A DNA stretch of 64,000 nucleotides, taken from assembly GCA_023958085.1 (NCBI GenBank), contig JAMLGI010000001.1, forward strand, positions 124,001-188,000, given 5' to 3'. The DNA is from Solirubrobacterales bacterium. Lineage in GTDB: Bacteria > Actinomycetota > Thermoleophilia > Solirubrobacterales > 70-9. The translations under genes were made by a program, and so were the position numbers. The notes beneath the pieces were generated by a model. The model was given only the letters and a program-made list of their open reading frames with translations, made no database searches and was not told the origin of the DNA. Of this stretch, positions 1 to 7,568 are shown piece after piece. Position 1 is the first letter of the stretch. Every line of letters begins with the position of its first letter.

Positions 1-63
1 CTGGAGCAGGAGCTGGCCCGTCGCAAACGTGCGGTCGATCGGATCCGTTCCGCCGCCGGCTGA
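1..63 (+). CDS. C-terminal tail of an unidentified protein (partial)
   Basis: The first 20 codons read in frame 1 to a TGA stop and give a charged, Arg/Glu-rich tail beginning LEQELARR. The start lies outside the window. The tail looks like the end of an alpha helix or coiled coil but is too short to assign. A strong hairpin with a T-rich trail at 197-236 probably ends its transcript. Confidence 0.5.
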   Translation: MEQELARRKRAVDRIRSAAG

Positions 64-196
64 CTCTCGGCCCGCGCATGGGCGCCACACCGGTATCCAG
101 GGCTTGTGACAGGTCGGGTGATTCAGCAACTTTTCCCGGCCCAGCGGGTTTTCGATGTAACCCGACTTGAGCAAGACGCCAAGGGGGGTGCTGTGC

Positions 197-236
197 GGCC
201 GGGGATTCGGACTGGGGATCCCCGGCCCTTTCTTTC
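197..236 (+). terminator. Rho-independent terminator
   Basis: A perfect 10-bp stem (GGCCGGGGAT at 197-206, ATCCCCGGCC at 218-227) with an 11-nt loop is followed by CTTTCTTTCCCC. It lies between the tail of the first gene and the aldehyde dehydrogenase promoter. Confidence 0.75.
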
Positions 237-262
237 CCCTGCGGGCCTTTCCGGAGCTCGCG

Positions 263-268
263 TACACT
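263..268 (+). promoter_or_regulatory. -10 box of a probable leaderless promoter (aldehyde dehydrogenase)
   Basis: TACACT ends 7 nt before the ATG at 276. No Shine-Dalgarno sequence is visible, so transcription probably starts at or next to the start codon. Confidence 0.5.
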
Positions 269-275
269 TGCATTC

Positions 276-1889
276 ATGGCCACCGAGACCGCAGCACCGA
301 GCAAGCCCGACACGAAGTCCACCGGAACCCTCGACTCGCTCAACCCCGCCACCGGTGAGGTTGTCGGCACCGTTGACACGATCACCCCGGACCAGGTTCA
401 GGGCATCGTCGACGAGGTCGGCCGGGTCCAGCCGGCCTGGGCTGAACTGAAGCCGTCGGACCGGGCCGTCTACATGAAGCGGGCCGCGGACGTCCTGCTT
501 GATCGGCTCGACGAGATCGCCACCCTGCTCTCGGCCGAACAGGGCAAGCCGATTTCCGAGGCCTACACGATGGAGCTGATCCCCTCGATCGATGCGATCA
601 GGTGGATCGCCAAGGAGGGGCCGAAGATCCTCAAGGACGAGAAGATCGGCTACCCGCAACCGTTCTTCAAGACCAAGAGCTCGAAGTTCCGCTACGAGCC
701 GTACGGGGTGGTCGGGGTGATCGCTCCCTGGAACTACCCGTGGACGATCCCGATGCAAGAGATCGCGATCGCCCTGATGGCCGGCAACGGGGTGGTCCTG
801 AAGCCCGCTTCGCTGACCCCGCTGCTGGGCGAGGCGATCCAGTCCGTGTTCGAGGATGCCGGCTTCCCCCAGGGTCTGATCCGCACCGTCCACGGCGGCG
901 GCCGGATCGGTGACGCCCTGACCAAGTCCAGTGCCCGCAAGATCTTCTTCACCGGTTCGGTCCCGGTCGGCTACAAGGTCGGCGAGGAGTGTGCCAAGCG
1001 GATGAAGGGCTGTGTGCTTGAGCTCGGCGGCAAGGATCCGATGATCGTGCTTGAGGACGCCAATCTCGACTTCGCGGTTTCGGGGGCGGTCTGGGGCGGT
1101 TTCGCCAACGTCGGTCAGACCTGTGCCGGAATCGAACGGGTCTACGTGATGGAGAACGTGGCCGAGAAGTTCATCGAGGGCGTGGTCGCCGGGGCAAGTG
1201 CGCTCAAGGTCGGCGACCCCTCGCTCTACGACACCGAGATCGGTCCGATGACCTCGGCCGACCAGTACGACATCGTGGTCGAACTGGTCGAGGATGCGGT
1301 CAGGAACGGGGCCGAACTGCGCTGCGGCGGACCGGTCGAGATCGACGGGTTTCCCGACGGCAAGTTCTACGCGCCGGCGGTGCTGACCGGCGTGACCCAG
1401 GACATGCGGATCATGAACGAGGAGGTGTTCGGCCCGGTGCTGCCGATCCTCACGGTCAAGTCGGCCGACGAGGCGGTCGAGTTCGCCAACGACTCCGAGT
1501 TCGGTCTCGGTGCCTCGGTCTGGACCAGGGACCGCCAGAGGGGCGAACGGCTGGCCAACCGGATCGAGTCCGGGATGGTCTGGATCAACGACCACATGTT
1601 CACCCATGGCGCCTGCCAGACCACCTGGGGCGGAGTCAAGGACTCCGGGCTCGGCCACTCTCACTCGAAGTACGGCTTCCTGGAGTGCGTCGAGATCAAG
1701 CTGGTCACCTACGAGCGGGGTCTGACCCGGAACTTCTGGTGGCATCCCTACGACGAGACCCTGGTCAAGGCGATGCGATCCTCGGCCCACCTGCTCTACG
1801 GCAGTGCCACCGAGAAGGTGGAGGCTCTGAAGACCGGAGCGCTGCCGCTGCTCGAGGTCGGCAAGCGAATCACCAGACGCGGCTCCTGA
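276..1889 (+). CDS. Aldehyde dehydrogenase family protein
   Basis: NAD(P)-dependent aldehyde dehydrogenase of 537 residues that oxidises an aldehyde to the carboxylate; the substrate cannot be told from sequence. Visible family hallmarks are PWNYP (about residues 151-155, Asn of the oxyanion hole), the general base in ELGGKDP (Glu249), the catalytic Cys283 in GQTCAG, and the late EEVFGPVLP motif. It is somewhat longer than the usual 480-500 residues because of an extra C-terminal stretch of about 50 residues after the canonical fold (from about NFWWHPYDE), similar to succinate-semialdehyde or membrane-associated types. The ATG at 276 is preceded by a -10 box and no ribosome site, fitting a leaderless mRNA. 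The next reading frame, a lipoprotein, overlaps its stop codon. Confidence 0.93.
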   Translation: MATETAAPSKPDTKSTGTLDSLNPATGEVVGTVDTITPDQVQGIVDEVGRVQPAWAELKPSDRAVYMKRAADVLLDRLDEIATLLSAEQGKPISEAYTMELIPSIDAIRWIAKEGPKILKDEKIGYPQPFFKTKSSKFRYEPYGVVGVIAPWNYPWTIPMQEIAIALMAGNGVVLKPASLTPLLGEAIQSVFEDAGFPQGLIRTVHGGGRIGDALTKSSARKIFFTGSVPVGYKVGEECAKRMKGCVLELGGKDPMIVLEDANLDFAVSGAVWGGFANVGQTCAGIERVYVMENVAEKFIEGVVAGASALKVGDPSLYDTEIGPMTSADQYDIVVELVEDAVRNGAELRCGGPVEIDGFPDGKFYAPAVLTGVTQDMRIMNEEVFGPVLPILTVKSADEAVEFANDSEFGLGASVWTRDRQRGERLANRIESGMVWINDHMFTHGACQTTWGGVKDSGLGHSHSKYGFLECVEIKLVTYERGLTRNFWWHPYDETLVKAMRSSAHLLYGSATEKVEALKTGALPLLEVGKRITRRGS

Positions 1890-2350
1890 AGCGGAAGCAC
1901 CTCACAGCGGTATCTGTAGCCATCCTGGTGGCGGGAGGGATCGGCCTCACCGCCTGCGGCCAGAGCCGGGACTCAACGTCGAAGCCGGACCCGGCAAGTC
2001 GGCCGGCGGTTCCGGTCAAACCGAAGCAGCAGAAGGATCGAAAGGAACCATCCGGCCCGAAGCTGCCGGCGATGGCCTGCGATCCGGCCCTGGCCAACTG
2101 TGTGGTTGCCAGCGGGACGGTGATCTATGTCGAGAAGGATGATCCGGACGGGGACGGCGACGCCCACTTCGTCACGGTCAGCAAGGAGGACGTGACCGGC
2201 GGCGGACTGACTGTGTTCGACGTCCGGGCGGACCTGCGGCCCGAGCCGCTGCCCGGTCCCGGGGACCTGGTCGGCGGGCTCGGCCCGGTCTACACCGGCT
2301 CCCACGGCCAGCGGCAGATCGAGGTAACCGAGTTCCACGTCGCCCGCTGA
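1886..2350 (+). CDS. Small secreted lipoprotein, function unknown
   Basis: The N-terminus is a classic lipoprotein signal: basic residues (KRKH), a hydrophobic stretch, then the lipobox LTAC. A Lys/Pro-rich linker and a beta-rich domain of about 90 residues (from MACDPALANCVVASG) follow, resembling a small OB- or DUF-type exported domain that I cannot name. No ATG, GTG or TTG precedes the signal peptide within the needed range. The best candidate is CTG at 1886, overlapping the TGA of the aldehyde dehydrogenase (1887-1889), so translation is probably coupled. In-frame codons upstream run through the dehydrogenase gene and have no signal-peptide character, so a longer protein is unlikely. The start is uncertain, the gene itself fairly sure. 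Confidence 0.6.
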   Translation: MKRKHLTAVSVAILVAGGIGLTACGQSRDSTSKPDPASRPAVPVKPKQQKDRKEPSGPKLPAMACDPALANCVVASGTVIYVEKDDPDGDGDAHFVTVSKEDVTGGGLTVFDVRADLRPEPLPGPGDLVGGLGPVYTGSHGQRQIEVTEFHVAR

Positions 2351-2362
2351 CTCCCCCGGCAC

Positions 2363-2407
2363 CGAGGGGAGGTCTTTCAGTCGATAGCGCGGGCAGCCCT
2401 CCCCTCG
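2363..2407. terminator. Terminator-like hairpin between convergent genes
   Basis: CGAGGGGAGG (2363-2372) and CCTCCCCTCG (2398-2407) form a perfect 10-bp stem around a 25-nt loop, between the lipoprotein gene and vapC, which converge here. There is no T-run, so factor-independent termination is not assured. Confidence 0.5.
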
Positions 2408-2454
2408 ATCCCGATGGCCGGGGCCCGAGATCTGAGCCCCGTGTCGGCCGGCGT

Positions 2455-2850
2455 TCAGACCTTGATCACGGTCAACCCGTCCACATCCGTTAGCGAGCGG
2501 AAGTCCGTGTCCTGTGTGTAGAGGGGCATACCGTGGGCCAAGGCAGTGGCAGCTATCCAGAGGTCGTTGACGCGTACTGTGCGACCGCAGGCTCGCAGAT
2601 GGGCGCGAAGGAGCGCCCACGCCTCAGCTACCGAGTCGTCGATCGGCACCAGCTCAATATCGGATGCGGTATCGAGAGTTGCCATGCGGAGGGCCCGGGT
2701 TCTGTAATCCCCGGCGGTGAGAACCCCCGCATGGAGCTCACCCAGCGTCACCGGTGAGATCACGGTCTCGTCCGGCAAGTGATCGGTGGCGATCGGTCGC
2801 CCCGACTCGAACGCGACGAGAATGCTCGTATCTAGGAGTCCTCGCGCCAC
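2455..2850 (-). CDS. vapC: VapC-type PIN-domain toxin (ribonuclease)
   Basis: A 131-residue PIN-domain protein, predicted to be the Mg-dependent endoribonuclease toxin of a type II pair. The acidic active-site residues fall in the expected places: Asp in GLLDTSIL near the N-terminus, Glu in TLGELHAG, Asp in VNDLWIAATA, and Asp in YTQDTDF near the end. It starts with GTG at 2850 and overlaps the 3' end of the antitoxin gene by 19 nt, the usual antitoxin-toxin arrangement with coupled translation. Its length matches typical VapC. Confidence 0.9.
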   Translation of the reverse strand: MARGLLDTSILVAFESGRPIATDHLPDETVISPVTLGELHAGVLTAGDYRTRALRMATLDTASDIELVPIDDSVAEAWALLRAHLRACGRTVRVNDLWIAATALAHGMPLYTQDTDFRSLTDVDGLTVIKV

Positions 2851-3110
2851 AGCTCATCCAGACCGTCTTCCGCGGTTGACTCACTCAACTCATCCAGCAG
2901 CTTGTGGAACTCTGGATCGACCGGCCGGTTTCGCAGACGTTCGGCCATCTCTGCCCGGGGGATCGGTCGTCGGCGAGTTGGCCGAAGTGGTTCCAGCCGG
3001 GCCACCGGCTTGCCCCGGACCGTGATCACTATCTCCTCACCTGCCTCAACTCTCCGGAGCAGGCCTGCCGTGTTGTTTCTGAGCTCTCGTGATGCAACTT
3101 CTACGCTCAT
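2832..3110 (-). CDS. vapB: VapB/Phd-YefM-type antitoxin
   Basis: Antitoxin partner of the adjacent PIN toxin. The first half (SVEVASRELRNNTAG, then ITVRGKPVARL) is the Phd/YefM DNA-binding fold. The Arg- and acid-rich C-terminal half is the expected toxin-neutralising tail, ending DELWREDS. I chose the ATG at 3110, not earlier in-frame ATGs at 3137 and 3143: homology begins at MSVEV and a -10 box (3117-3122) lies 6 nt upstream, which would make the message leaderless. The operator palindrome overlaps this -10, consistent with autorepression. Confidence 0.88.
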   Translation of the reverse strand: MSVEVASRELRNNTAGLLRRVEAGEEIVITVRGKPVARLEPLRPTRRRPIPRAEMAERLRNRPVDPEFHKLLDELSESTAEDGLDELWREDS

Positions 3111-3124
3111 GCTACGAGTGTAGC
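3111..3124 (-). promoter_or_regulatory. vapBC promoter with overlapping operator palindrome
   Basis: The perfect inverted repeat GCTAC-N4-GTAGC directly abuts the vapB start codon and contains a -10 box (TACACT on the minus strand, 3117-3122). An antitoxin bound here would cover the -10, the expected mode of autoregulation for Phd/VapB antitoxins. Confidence 0.65.
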
Positions 3125-3228
3125 GTTCAACCGTCATCGTCATGGAGGGATAAGTCCCCGACACGAATTTGTCGCCCCCCGACCCCCGCAACGGCTTCGG
3201 CCCGGCGCCAGGTGAGAGACTGCCCCGG

Positions 3229-3957
3229 ATGAGTGACCCCTCCCAACTGGCGATCTCGGTGCGGGGACTGACCCGGGACTACGGCGATCGCCCGGCGCTC
3301 GACGGGGTGGACCTGGAGCTCCGGACCGGCGCAACCCTGGCCCTGTTCGGGCCGAACGGCTCCGGCAAGAGCACCCTGCTGCGGGTCCTCGCCGGGCTGC
3401 TGCGCCCCGGTCGGGGCGAGGTGTCGGTCTTCGGCTGCGCCCTGCCCCGCGAAGTCTTCAAGCTGCGTGGCCGGATCGGATATCTCGGCCATGAACCGCT
3501 GCTCTACGAGGACCTGACCGGTCGCGAGAACCTCGAGTTCCAGGCCCGGATGCACGGCATCCCCCCGGCCGAGGCGGCCGCCCGGATCGAGGCCGATCTC
3601 GCCGTGGTCGGCATGACCCACCGCTCCCGGGACCGGGTCGCGGACTACTCGGCCGGGATGCGTCAGCGCATGGCGATCTGCCGGACGGTGCTTCCCCGGC
3701 CGGAGCTGCTGCTCCTCGACGAACCGGACTCGAACCTCGATCCCGAGGGCCGGGCGGAGGTGCGCGCCCTGATCGGTCGCCCGGAAGACCTGTCCTGGTC
3801 GTCCGGCTCCCCGATCTCCCGGGTGGTCGTCTCGCATGAGCCGGATCGGGCCCGGGCCGAGGCTGACCAGGTTCTGGAGCTGACCCGTCACGGCCGAACC
3901 GCTCCGCTCGCCGGTGGAAAAGCCGGCGCGGCAACTTCCGGGAGAGATTCCGGATGA
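3229..3957 (+). CDS. ccmA: Heme exporter ATP-binding protein CcmA
   Basis: ABC-type ATPase of 242 residues, the energy-coupling subunit of the CcmABCD heme-handling complex in system I cytochrome c maturation. Walker A GPNGSGKST is at residues 41-49, the signature YSAGMRQ at 139-145, and Walker B LLLLDEP at 159-165. The ATG at 3229 was chosen because homology starts just after it; an upstream in-frame TTG at 3169 would add a low-complexity stretch. Alone, the ATPase could serve another exporter, but the CcmB-, CcmC- and CcmD-like genes downstream settle the call. Its stop overlaps the ccmB start by 4 nt. Confidence 0.88.
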   Translation: MSDPSQLAISVRGLTRDYGDRPALDGVDLELRTGATLALFGPNGSGKSTLLRVLAGLLRPGRGEVSVFGCALPREVFKLRGRIGYLGHEPLLYEDLTGRENLEFQARMHGIPPAEAAARIEADLAVVGMTHRSRDRVADYSAGMRQRMAICRTVLPRPELLLLDEPDSNLDPEGRAEVRALIGRPEDLSWSSGSPISRVVVSHEPDRARAEADQVLELTRHGRTAPLAGGKAGAATSGRDSG

Positions 3958-4634
3958 ACTCCTCCCGCCGGGCTTTCACCGCGGTGGTCGCGAAGGACCT
4001 GAGGACCGAGCTCCGCACCCTGCGCTCGCTGCCGGCGATGGTGCTGTTCGCGGTCACCGCCTTCATCATCTTCCGGTTCGGACTCGACCGCACGGTGCTG
4101 TCCGGATCGATGGCCGCCGGGGTGCTCTGGGTCACCCTGCTGTTCGCGGCGATCCTCGGGATCAACCGGGTCTTTCTGCCCGAACGAGAGGAGGGGGGAT
4201 TCGACGCCTTCCGGCTGGCTCCGGTCGACCGCTCCGTGCTCTTTGCCGCCAAGGCGGTGGTCCTCTTCCTCTATCTCGGCGCGGTCGAACTGGTCGTGGT
4301 CCCGGTGTTCGCCGGCTTCTTCCTCGACTCCTGGGCCGGCCTGCCGCCGCTGCTGGCGGTCCTGGCCGGCGCCAACCTCGGGTTGGCCGCGATCGGCACC
4401 CTGATCTCCTCGATGGCGGTCAACTCGCGAGCCCGTGACCTGCTGGTTCCGCTGCTCCTGCTGCCGCTCTCGGTGCCGCTGATGATCGCCGCGACTTCCG
4501 CCACCGCGAAGCTGCTGGATGCGGCCGGCCCGGACTACACCCGGTTCGGGACATGGCTTCTCGTTCTGGCTCTATACGATGGGATCTTCTGGCTGGTCGG
4601 TTACTCCACCTTCGAGTACCTGCTCGAAGACTGA
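3954..4634 (+). CDS. ccmB: Heme exporter membrane protein CcmB
   Basis: Integral membrane protein of 226 residues with about six hydrophobic segments, the permease partner of CcmA. The REEGGFDAFRLAPVDRS region between the second and third segments corresponds to the conserved cytoplasmic loop (typically REREDGTLEQLLLSP) that contacts the ATPase. The ATG at 3954 overlaps the ccmA TGA (ATGA), so translation is coupled. Only 21 nt separate it from ccmC. Confidence 0.87.
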   Translation: MNSSRRAFTAVVAKDLRTELRTLRSLPAMVLFAVTAFIIFRFGLDRTVLSGSMAAGVLWVTLLFAAILGINRVFLPEREEGGFDAFRLAPVDRSVLFAAKAVVLFLYLGAVELVVVPVFAGFFLDSWAGLPPLLAVLAGANLGLAAIGTLISSMAVNSRARDLLVPLLLLPLSVPLMIAATSATAKLLDAAGPDYTRFGTWLLVLALYDGIFWLVGYSTFEYLLED

Positions 4635-4643
4635 CCCGCCCCG

Positions 4644-4649
4644 TACGTT
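4644..4649 (+). promoter_or_regulatory. -10 box upstream of ccmC
   Basis: TACGTT ends 6 nt before the ccmC ATG, suggesting an internal, leaderless promoter in addition to read-through from ccmAB. Confidence 0.4.
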
Positions 4650-4655
4650 CGAACC

Positions 4656-5408
4656 ATGTCCGACCGCGGCCTCAAACAGCTCTCGATCGCCACCCTGCTG
4701 GTTCTGGCAGCCGGGGTTGCACTCGCGGTCTTCCGGGCCCCGATCGACGAGTTCGGTTTCGTCCAGAAGATCTTCTACATCCACGTTCCGTTGGCGATCG
4801 TCGCCCTGGCCGGTTTCATCGCCGCCGGGATCGAGGGCTATCGGCACCTGATGACCGACGACCCGCGCCACGACGCCAACTCGTACGTCTTCATCCACAT
4901 CTCGGTGGTCTACGGCGCCGCCACCCTGATCACCGGCATGATCTGGGCCAAGGCCGCCTGGGGCCACTACTGGGTCTGGGACGAACCGAGCCTGGTCAGT
5001 TTCCTGATCGTCTTCCTGCTCTACGCGACCTACTACCCGTTCCGCTACGCGATCGAGGACCGCGATCGCCAGGCCCGCTACGCCTCGATCTTCGCGATCA
5101 CCGCCGGCCTCTTCGTGCCGCTCAACTTCATGGCGGTACGGATGGCCGAGAACCTGGTCCACCCGCGGGTGTTCGCCACCGCCGAGGGTGGTCTTCCCGG
5201 CTCGATGCTCTTCCCGTTCCTGGTCTGTCTGGCCGGTCTCGCCCTGCTCTACGTCACCCTGGTCAAGCTGGAGCTGCTCGGCAAGCGGACCGCCGGCCGG
5301 GTGGCCCGGCTGAGTGCCGAGGCAAGGGCCGCCGGCGACGGTGACGATGCCCCCCGGGCCGGCGTCTCCACCGGCAGTCGGATCGCCCCGAAAATGGAGT
5401 CGCGCTGA
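4656..5408 (+). CDS. ccmC: Heme handling protein CcmC (CcsA/CcmC family)
   Basis: Membrane protein of 250 residues with about six transmembrane segments that binds heme and presents it for transfer during cytochrome c maturation. The tryptophan-rich WWD signature is present as WGHYWVWDEPS (residues 102-112), but the usual WDARLTS ending is replaced by WDEPSLVS. His43 in YIHVP and the His in NLVHPR correspond to the two axial heme ligands. The last 35 or so residues are a polar cytoplasmic tail. It belongs to the ccmABCD cluster. Confidence 0.87.
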   Translation: MSDRGLKQLSIATLLVLAAGVALAVFRAPIDEFGFVQKIFYIHVPLAIVALAGFIAAGIEGYRHLMTDDPRHDANSYVFIHISVVYGAATLITGMIWAKAAWGHYWVWDEPSLVSFLIVFLLYATYYPFRYAIEDRDRQARYASIFAITAGLFVPLNFMAVRMAENLVHPRVFATAEGGLPGSMLFPFLVCLAGLALLYVTLVKLELLGKRTAGRVARLSAEARAAGDGDDAPRAGVSTGSRIAPKMESR

Positions 5409-5437
5409 CGCGGCTGCCCCAACCCCGAGGACGAAAG

Positions 5438-5626
5438 ATGTTCAACGACTCTGTACCTACCGATGCGACCGGATACGTGTTCGTCGCCTACACCGTCTTC
5501 CTGGTCATGCTGCTGATCTACGTCGGGATCCTCGCCCGCAAGTATCAGCGCCTCAATCGCGAGATCGATCGTCTGACCGGGGAGCTTGAAACTCCCCGGC
5601 CGGAGCAGACCGACCCGCAGAGCTGA
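5438..5626 (+). CDS. ccmD: CcmD-like small membrane protein
   Basis: A 62-residue protein with one central transmembrane helix (about residues 14-33, YVFVAYTVFLVMLLIYVGIL) and a basic then acidic helical C-terminus. Its size, topology and position just after ccmC match CcmD, which stabilises the CcmABC-heme-CcmE complex. Sequence conservation in this family is low, so the call rests largely on context. An AGGACGAAAG stretch 7-16 nt before the ATG could serve as ribosome site. Confidence 0.75.
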   Translation: MFNDSVPTDATGYVFVAYTVFLVMLLIYVGILARKYQRLNREIDRLTGELETPRPEQTDPQS

Positions 5627-5662
5627 CCGCCGGACCGGTTCCGGGCGATCAGCTCCGGATCC

Positions 5663-6127
5663 TCAGAGCCGGCTGTACCTGGCGTTCCCGGCCGTGACCG
5701 ACGCCTTGCATCTGCCCTGCCAGACGTTGACTCTGAAACTCGCCCGATTGTCGTTGACGAAGCGGCCGGCCACCTTCACGTTGACCCGGGGGGCCCCGAG
5801 GGCGTTCAGCCGGAACGAGAACCGCCCCCGGCGGTCGGGCCAGATTCGCGGGCGCGGGACGGCCCGGATGATGACATGCGACCCGTCCGGAAAGGTGCCG
5901 GCCGGCACGCATGATCTTCCGCGTCCGCCGATCCGGAACTTCAGCCGGGAAAGGGCCATCTTGATCCGGCCGTTCTCGACGTTGATCGACGCGAACTCCG
6001 TCCCGACGTTTTGCGAGTAGGCACCGTTCCGCGGACTCGCGTTCGCGGAAACCGGTGACACGAGCAGCCCGGCAGCAAGGGCGGCCCCCAGCAGCAAGGC
6101 AAACAGACCAGCAAGCTTCTTGCGCAT
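5663..6127 (-). CDS. Secreted protein of unknown function
   Basis: A 154-residue exported protein. It has a basic N-terminus (MRKKLAG), a hydrophobic core, and a probable signal-peptidase site after PVSANA. The mature part is basic, beta-rich and contains two cysteines (SCVPAG and GRCKAS) that could pair. The ATG at 6127 was chosen because a good ribosome site (GGGAGG, about 8 nt upstream) precedes it and the signal peptide starts there; upstream in-frame codons encode no plausible signal. It converges with ccmD. I recognise no family. Confidence 0.7.
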   Translation of the reverse strand: MRKKLAGLFALLLGAALAAGLLVSPVSANASPRNGAYSQNVGTEFASINVENGRIKMALSRLKFRIGGRGRSCVPAGTFPDGSHVIIRAVPRPRIWPDRRGRFSFRLNALGAPRVNVKVAGRFVNDNRASFRVNVWQGRCKASVTAGNARYSRL

Positions 6128-6294
6128 CTCATCCTCCCTGGAATTTGAACACCAGCGGAAACATGCTAGCCCCTCTTTCCCGAAGTGCCAAGACCCGCGC
6201 CGATCGGCAACGCGGCGGTCAGGGAGTGCGCACCGGCTGCGGCGTTTCTGGCGCATGGGCGTGGTCGAAGGACCAGCGGATAGCCTCCCCGGGG

Positions 6295-7011
6295 ATGAAG
6301 ATCGGTCAACCGCATCACCACTTCAGTTCGGTCGCTTCGACCAACGAGCTGGCCCGCGATGCGGCCGCCGCCGGGGCGGTTACCGGCACCCTGTTCACGG
6401 CGGAGGAGCAGACCGAGGGCCGGGGCCGGCAGGGACGGCCCTGGTCGACCCCGGCCGGTTCGGCCCTGGCCTGGTCGGTGGTCCTCCGTCGGGAGATCGA
6501 GATCCCGGGGATCCTGCCGCTGGCGGTTGGTGTGGCGATCTGCGAGGCAGTCGAGTCGCTCGGTGTGGACCGGGCTCTGGTCAAGTGGCCGAACGACGTC
6601 TGGATTGAAGGCAGGAAGTGTGCCGGGATCCTGATCGAGGCCCGGCCGCAGGCCGGCTGGGCGGTGATCGGGGTCGGACTCAACCTCACGATCGCCGGGG
6701 ATGAGTTCCCGGAGGATCTGCGCAGCAGGGCGACCTCGGTCGGCCACGGGGCCACGGTCCGGTCGGCCACACTCGCCCTGAACGAGGCGGTCGGCCGCTG
6801 GCTGGACGCCGCCCCGCACGAGGTAACGGCGGAGTTCTCCCGGCGGGATGCCCTGAGGGGCCGGACCGTCTCCTGGCCGGAAGGGTCGGGGCTCGCCGCC
6901 GGGATCGATCGCGCAGGCAACCTGCTGGTCGAGTCCTCGGTCGGCTGCCTTGCCACCCTGAATGCCGGCGAGGTTCATCTCTCCCTCCCGGATGATGAGA
7001 GCCGTGACTGA
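6295..7011 (+). CDS. birA: Biotin--[acetyl-CoA-carboxylase] ligase
   Basis: Biotin protein ligase of 238 residues that makes biotinyl-AMP and attaches biotin to carboxylase carrier domains. The adenylation motif GRGRQGRPW and the KWPNDVW motif are plain, followed by the conserved GIGVNL-like GVGLNL. There is no N-terminal helix-turn-helix, so it is the monofunctional type without the BirA repressor role. The ATG at 6295 sits directly before the conserved HHFSSVASTNE region. Its stop overlaps the start of the next gene, so the two are probably cotranscribed. Confidence 0.92.
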   Translation: MKIGQPHHHFSSVASTNELARDAAAAGAVTGTLFTAEEQTEGRGRQGRPWSTPAGSALAWSVVLRREIEIPGILPLAVGVAICEAVESLGVDRALVKWPNDVWIEGRKCAGILIEARPQAGWAVIGVGLNLTIAGDEFPEDLRSRATSVGHGATVRSATLALNEAVGRWLDAAPHEVTAEFSRRDALRGRTVSWPEGSGLAAGIDRAGNLLVESSVGCLATLNAGEVHLSLPDDESRD

Positions 7012-7516
7012 GAGTCTGAACCTCAATCGTCCCGGAGTGGTCTGGCTTGCGGGTGAGGCGATCCCGATCGAGCTGACCGGGGCCGAGCGGGCGGTGGCCC
7101 GGATCTCGCCCAACCCCGGTCACCTGACGGTCGGAGGTGTCCGCCGGACCGATGCCATGGCGGCGATCGACCGCTGGTACCGGCGGGAGGCGCGACGCCG
7201 GATCGAGTCGGTCGTCGCGGTCGAGAGCGAGCGGCTGGACCTCCATCCGAAGAAGATCACCGTCCGGGCGCAGCGCAGCCGCTGGGGTTCCTGCTCGACC
7301 AGCGGAACCCTCTCCTTCAACTGGCGGCTGGTGATCGGTGAACCGGAGCCGTTGCGCTACGTGGTGCTTCACGAGCTGGTCCACATCGAGCATCACAACC
7401 ACTCCCGTCGCTTCTGGAACGCCCTCACCCGGGCGATGCCGGGCTGGAAGGAGCAGGCCCTGTGGCTCCGAAACAACGAAAGGGCTCTCCTGACCTGGAA
7501 ACCGGCGCTATCCTGA
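6992..7516 (+). CDS. YgjP-like zinc metallopeptidase domain protein
   Basis: A protein of about 174 residues of the YgjP/DUF45 (WLM-related) metalloprotease family. The zinc motif HELVHIEHHNHSRRFW carries the HExxH core and the downstream His used as third ligand; RSRWGSCS before it is the family's second conserved block. Substrate unknown. Start candidates are ATG 6992, ATG 6995 and GTG 7004, all inside the 3' end of the biotin ligase gene, so it is translated in overlap with that gene. Confidence 0.88.
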   Translation: MMRAVTESLNLNRPGVVWLAGEAIPIELTGAERAVARISPNPGHLTVGGVRRTDAMAAIDRWYRREARRRIESVVAVESERLDLHPKKITVRAQRSRWGSCSTSGTLSFNWRLVIGEPEPLRYVVLHELVHIEHHNHSRRFWNALTRAMPGWKEQALWLRNNERALLTWKPALS

Positions 7517-7540
7517 CCTGGAAGGTCCGGACCACACGTC

Positions 7541-7557
7541 TGTCCGGCGAACGGACA
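7541..7557 (+). promoter_or_regulatory. 5'-UTR hairpin of the lipoprotein gene
   Basis: TGTCCG-GCGAA-CGGACA forms a perfect 6-bp stem between a candidate -10 (TATCCT, 7509-7514) and the ribosome site GGGGGAG before the ATG at 7569. It could be a small translational control or mRNA-stability element. Confidence 0.35.
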
Positions 7558-7568
7558 CGGGGGAGTTC

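Noticed and set aside
123-1790. A 555-codon open frame opposite the aldehyde dehydrogenase gene
   Set aside because: It is a shadow of the GC-rich third-position bias of the true gene; the sequence is low in hydrophobic core and has no recognisable fold.
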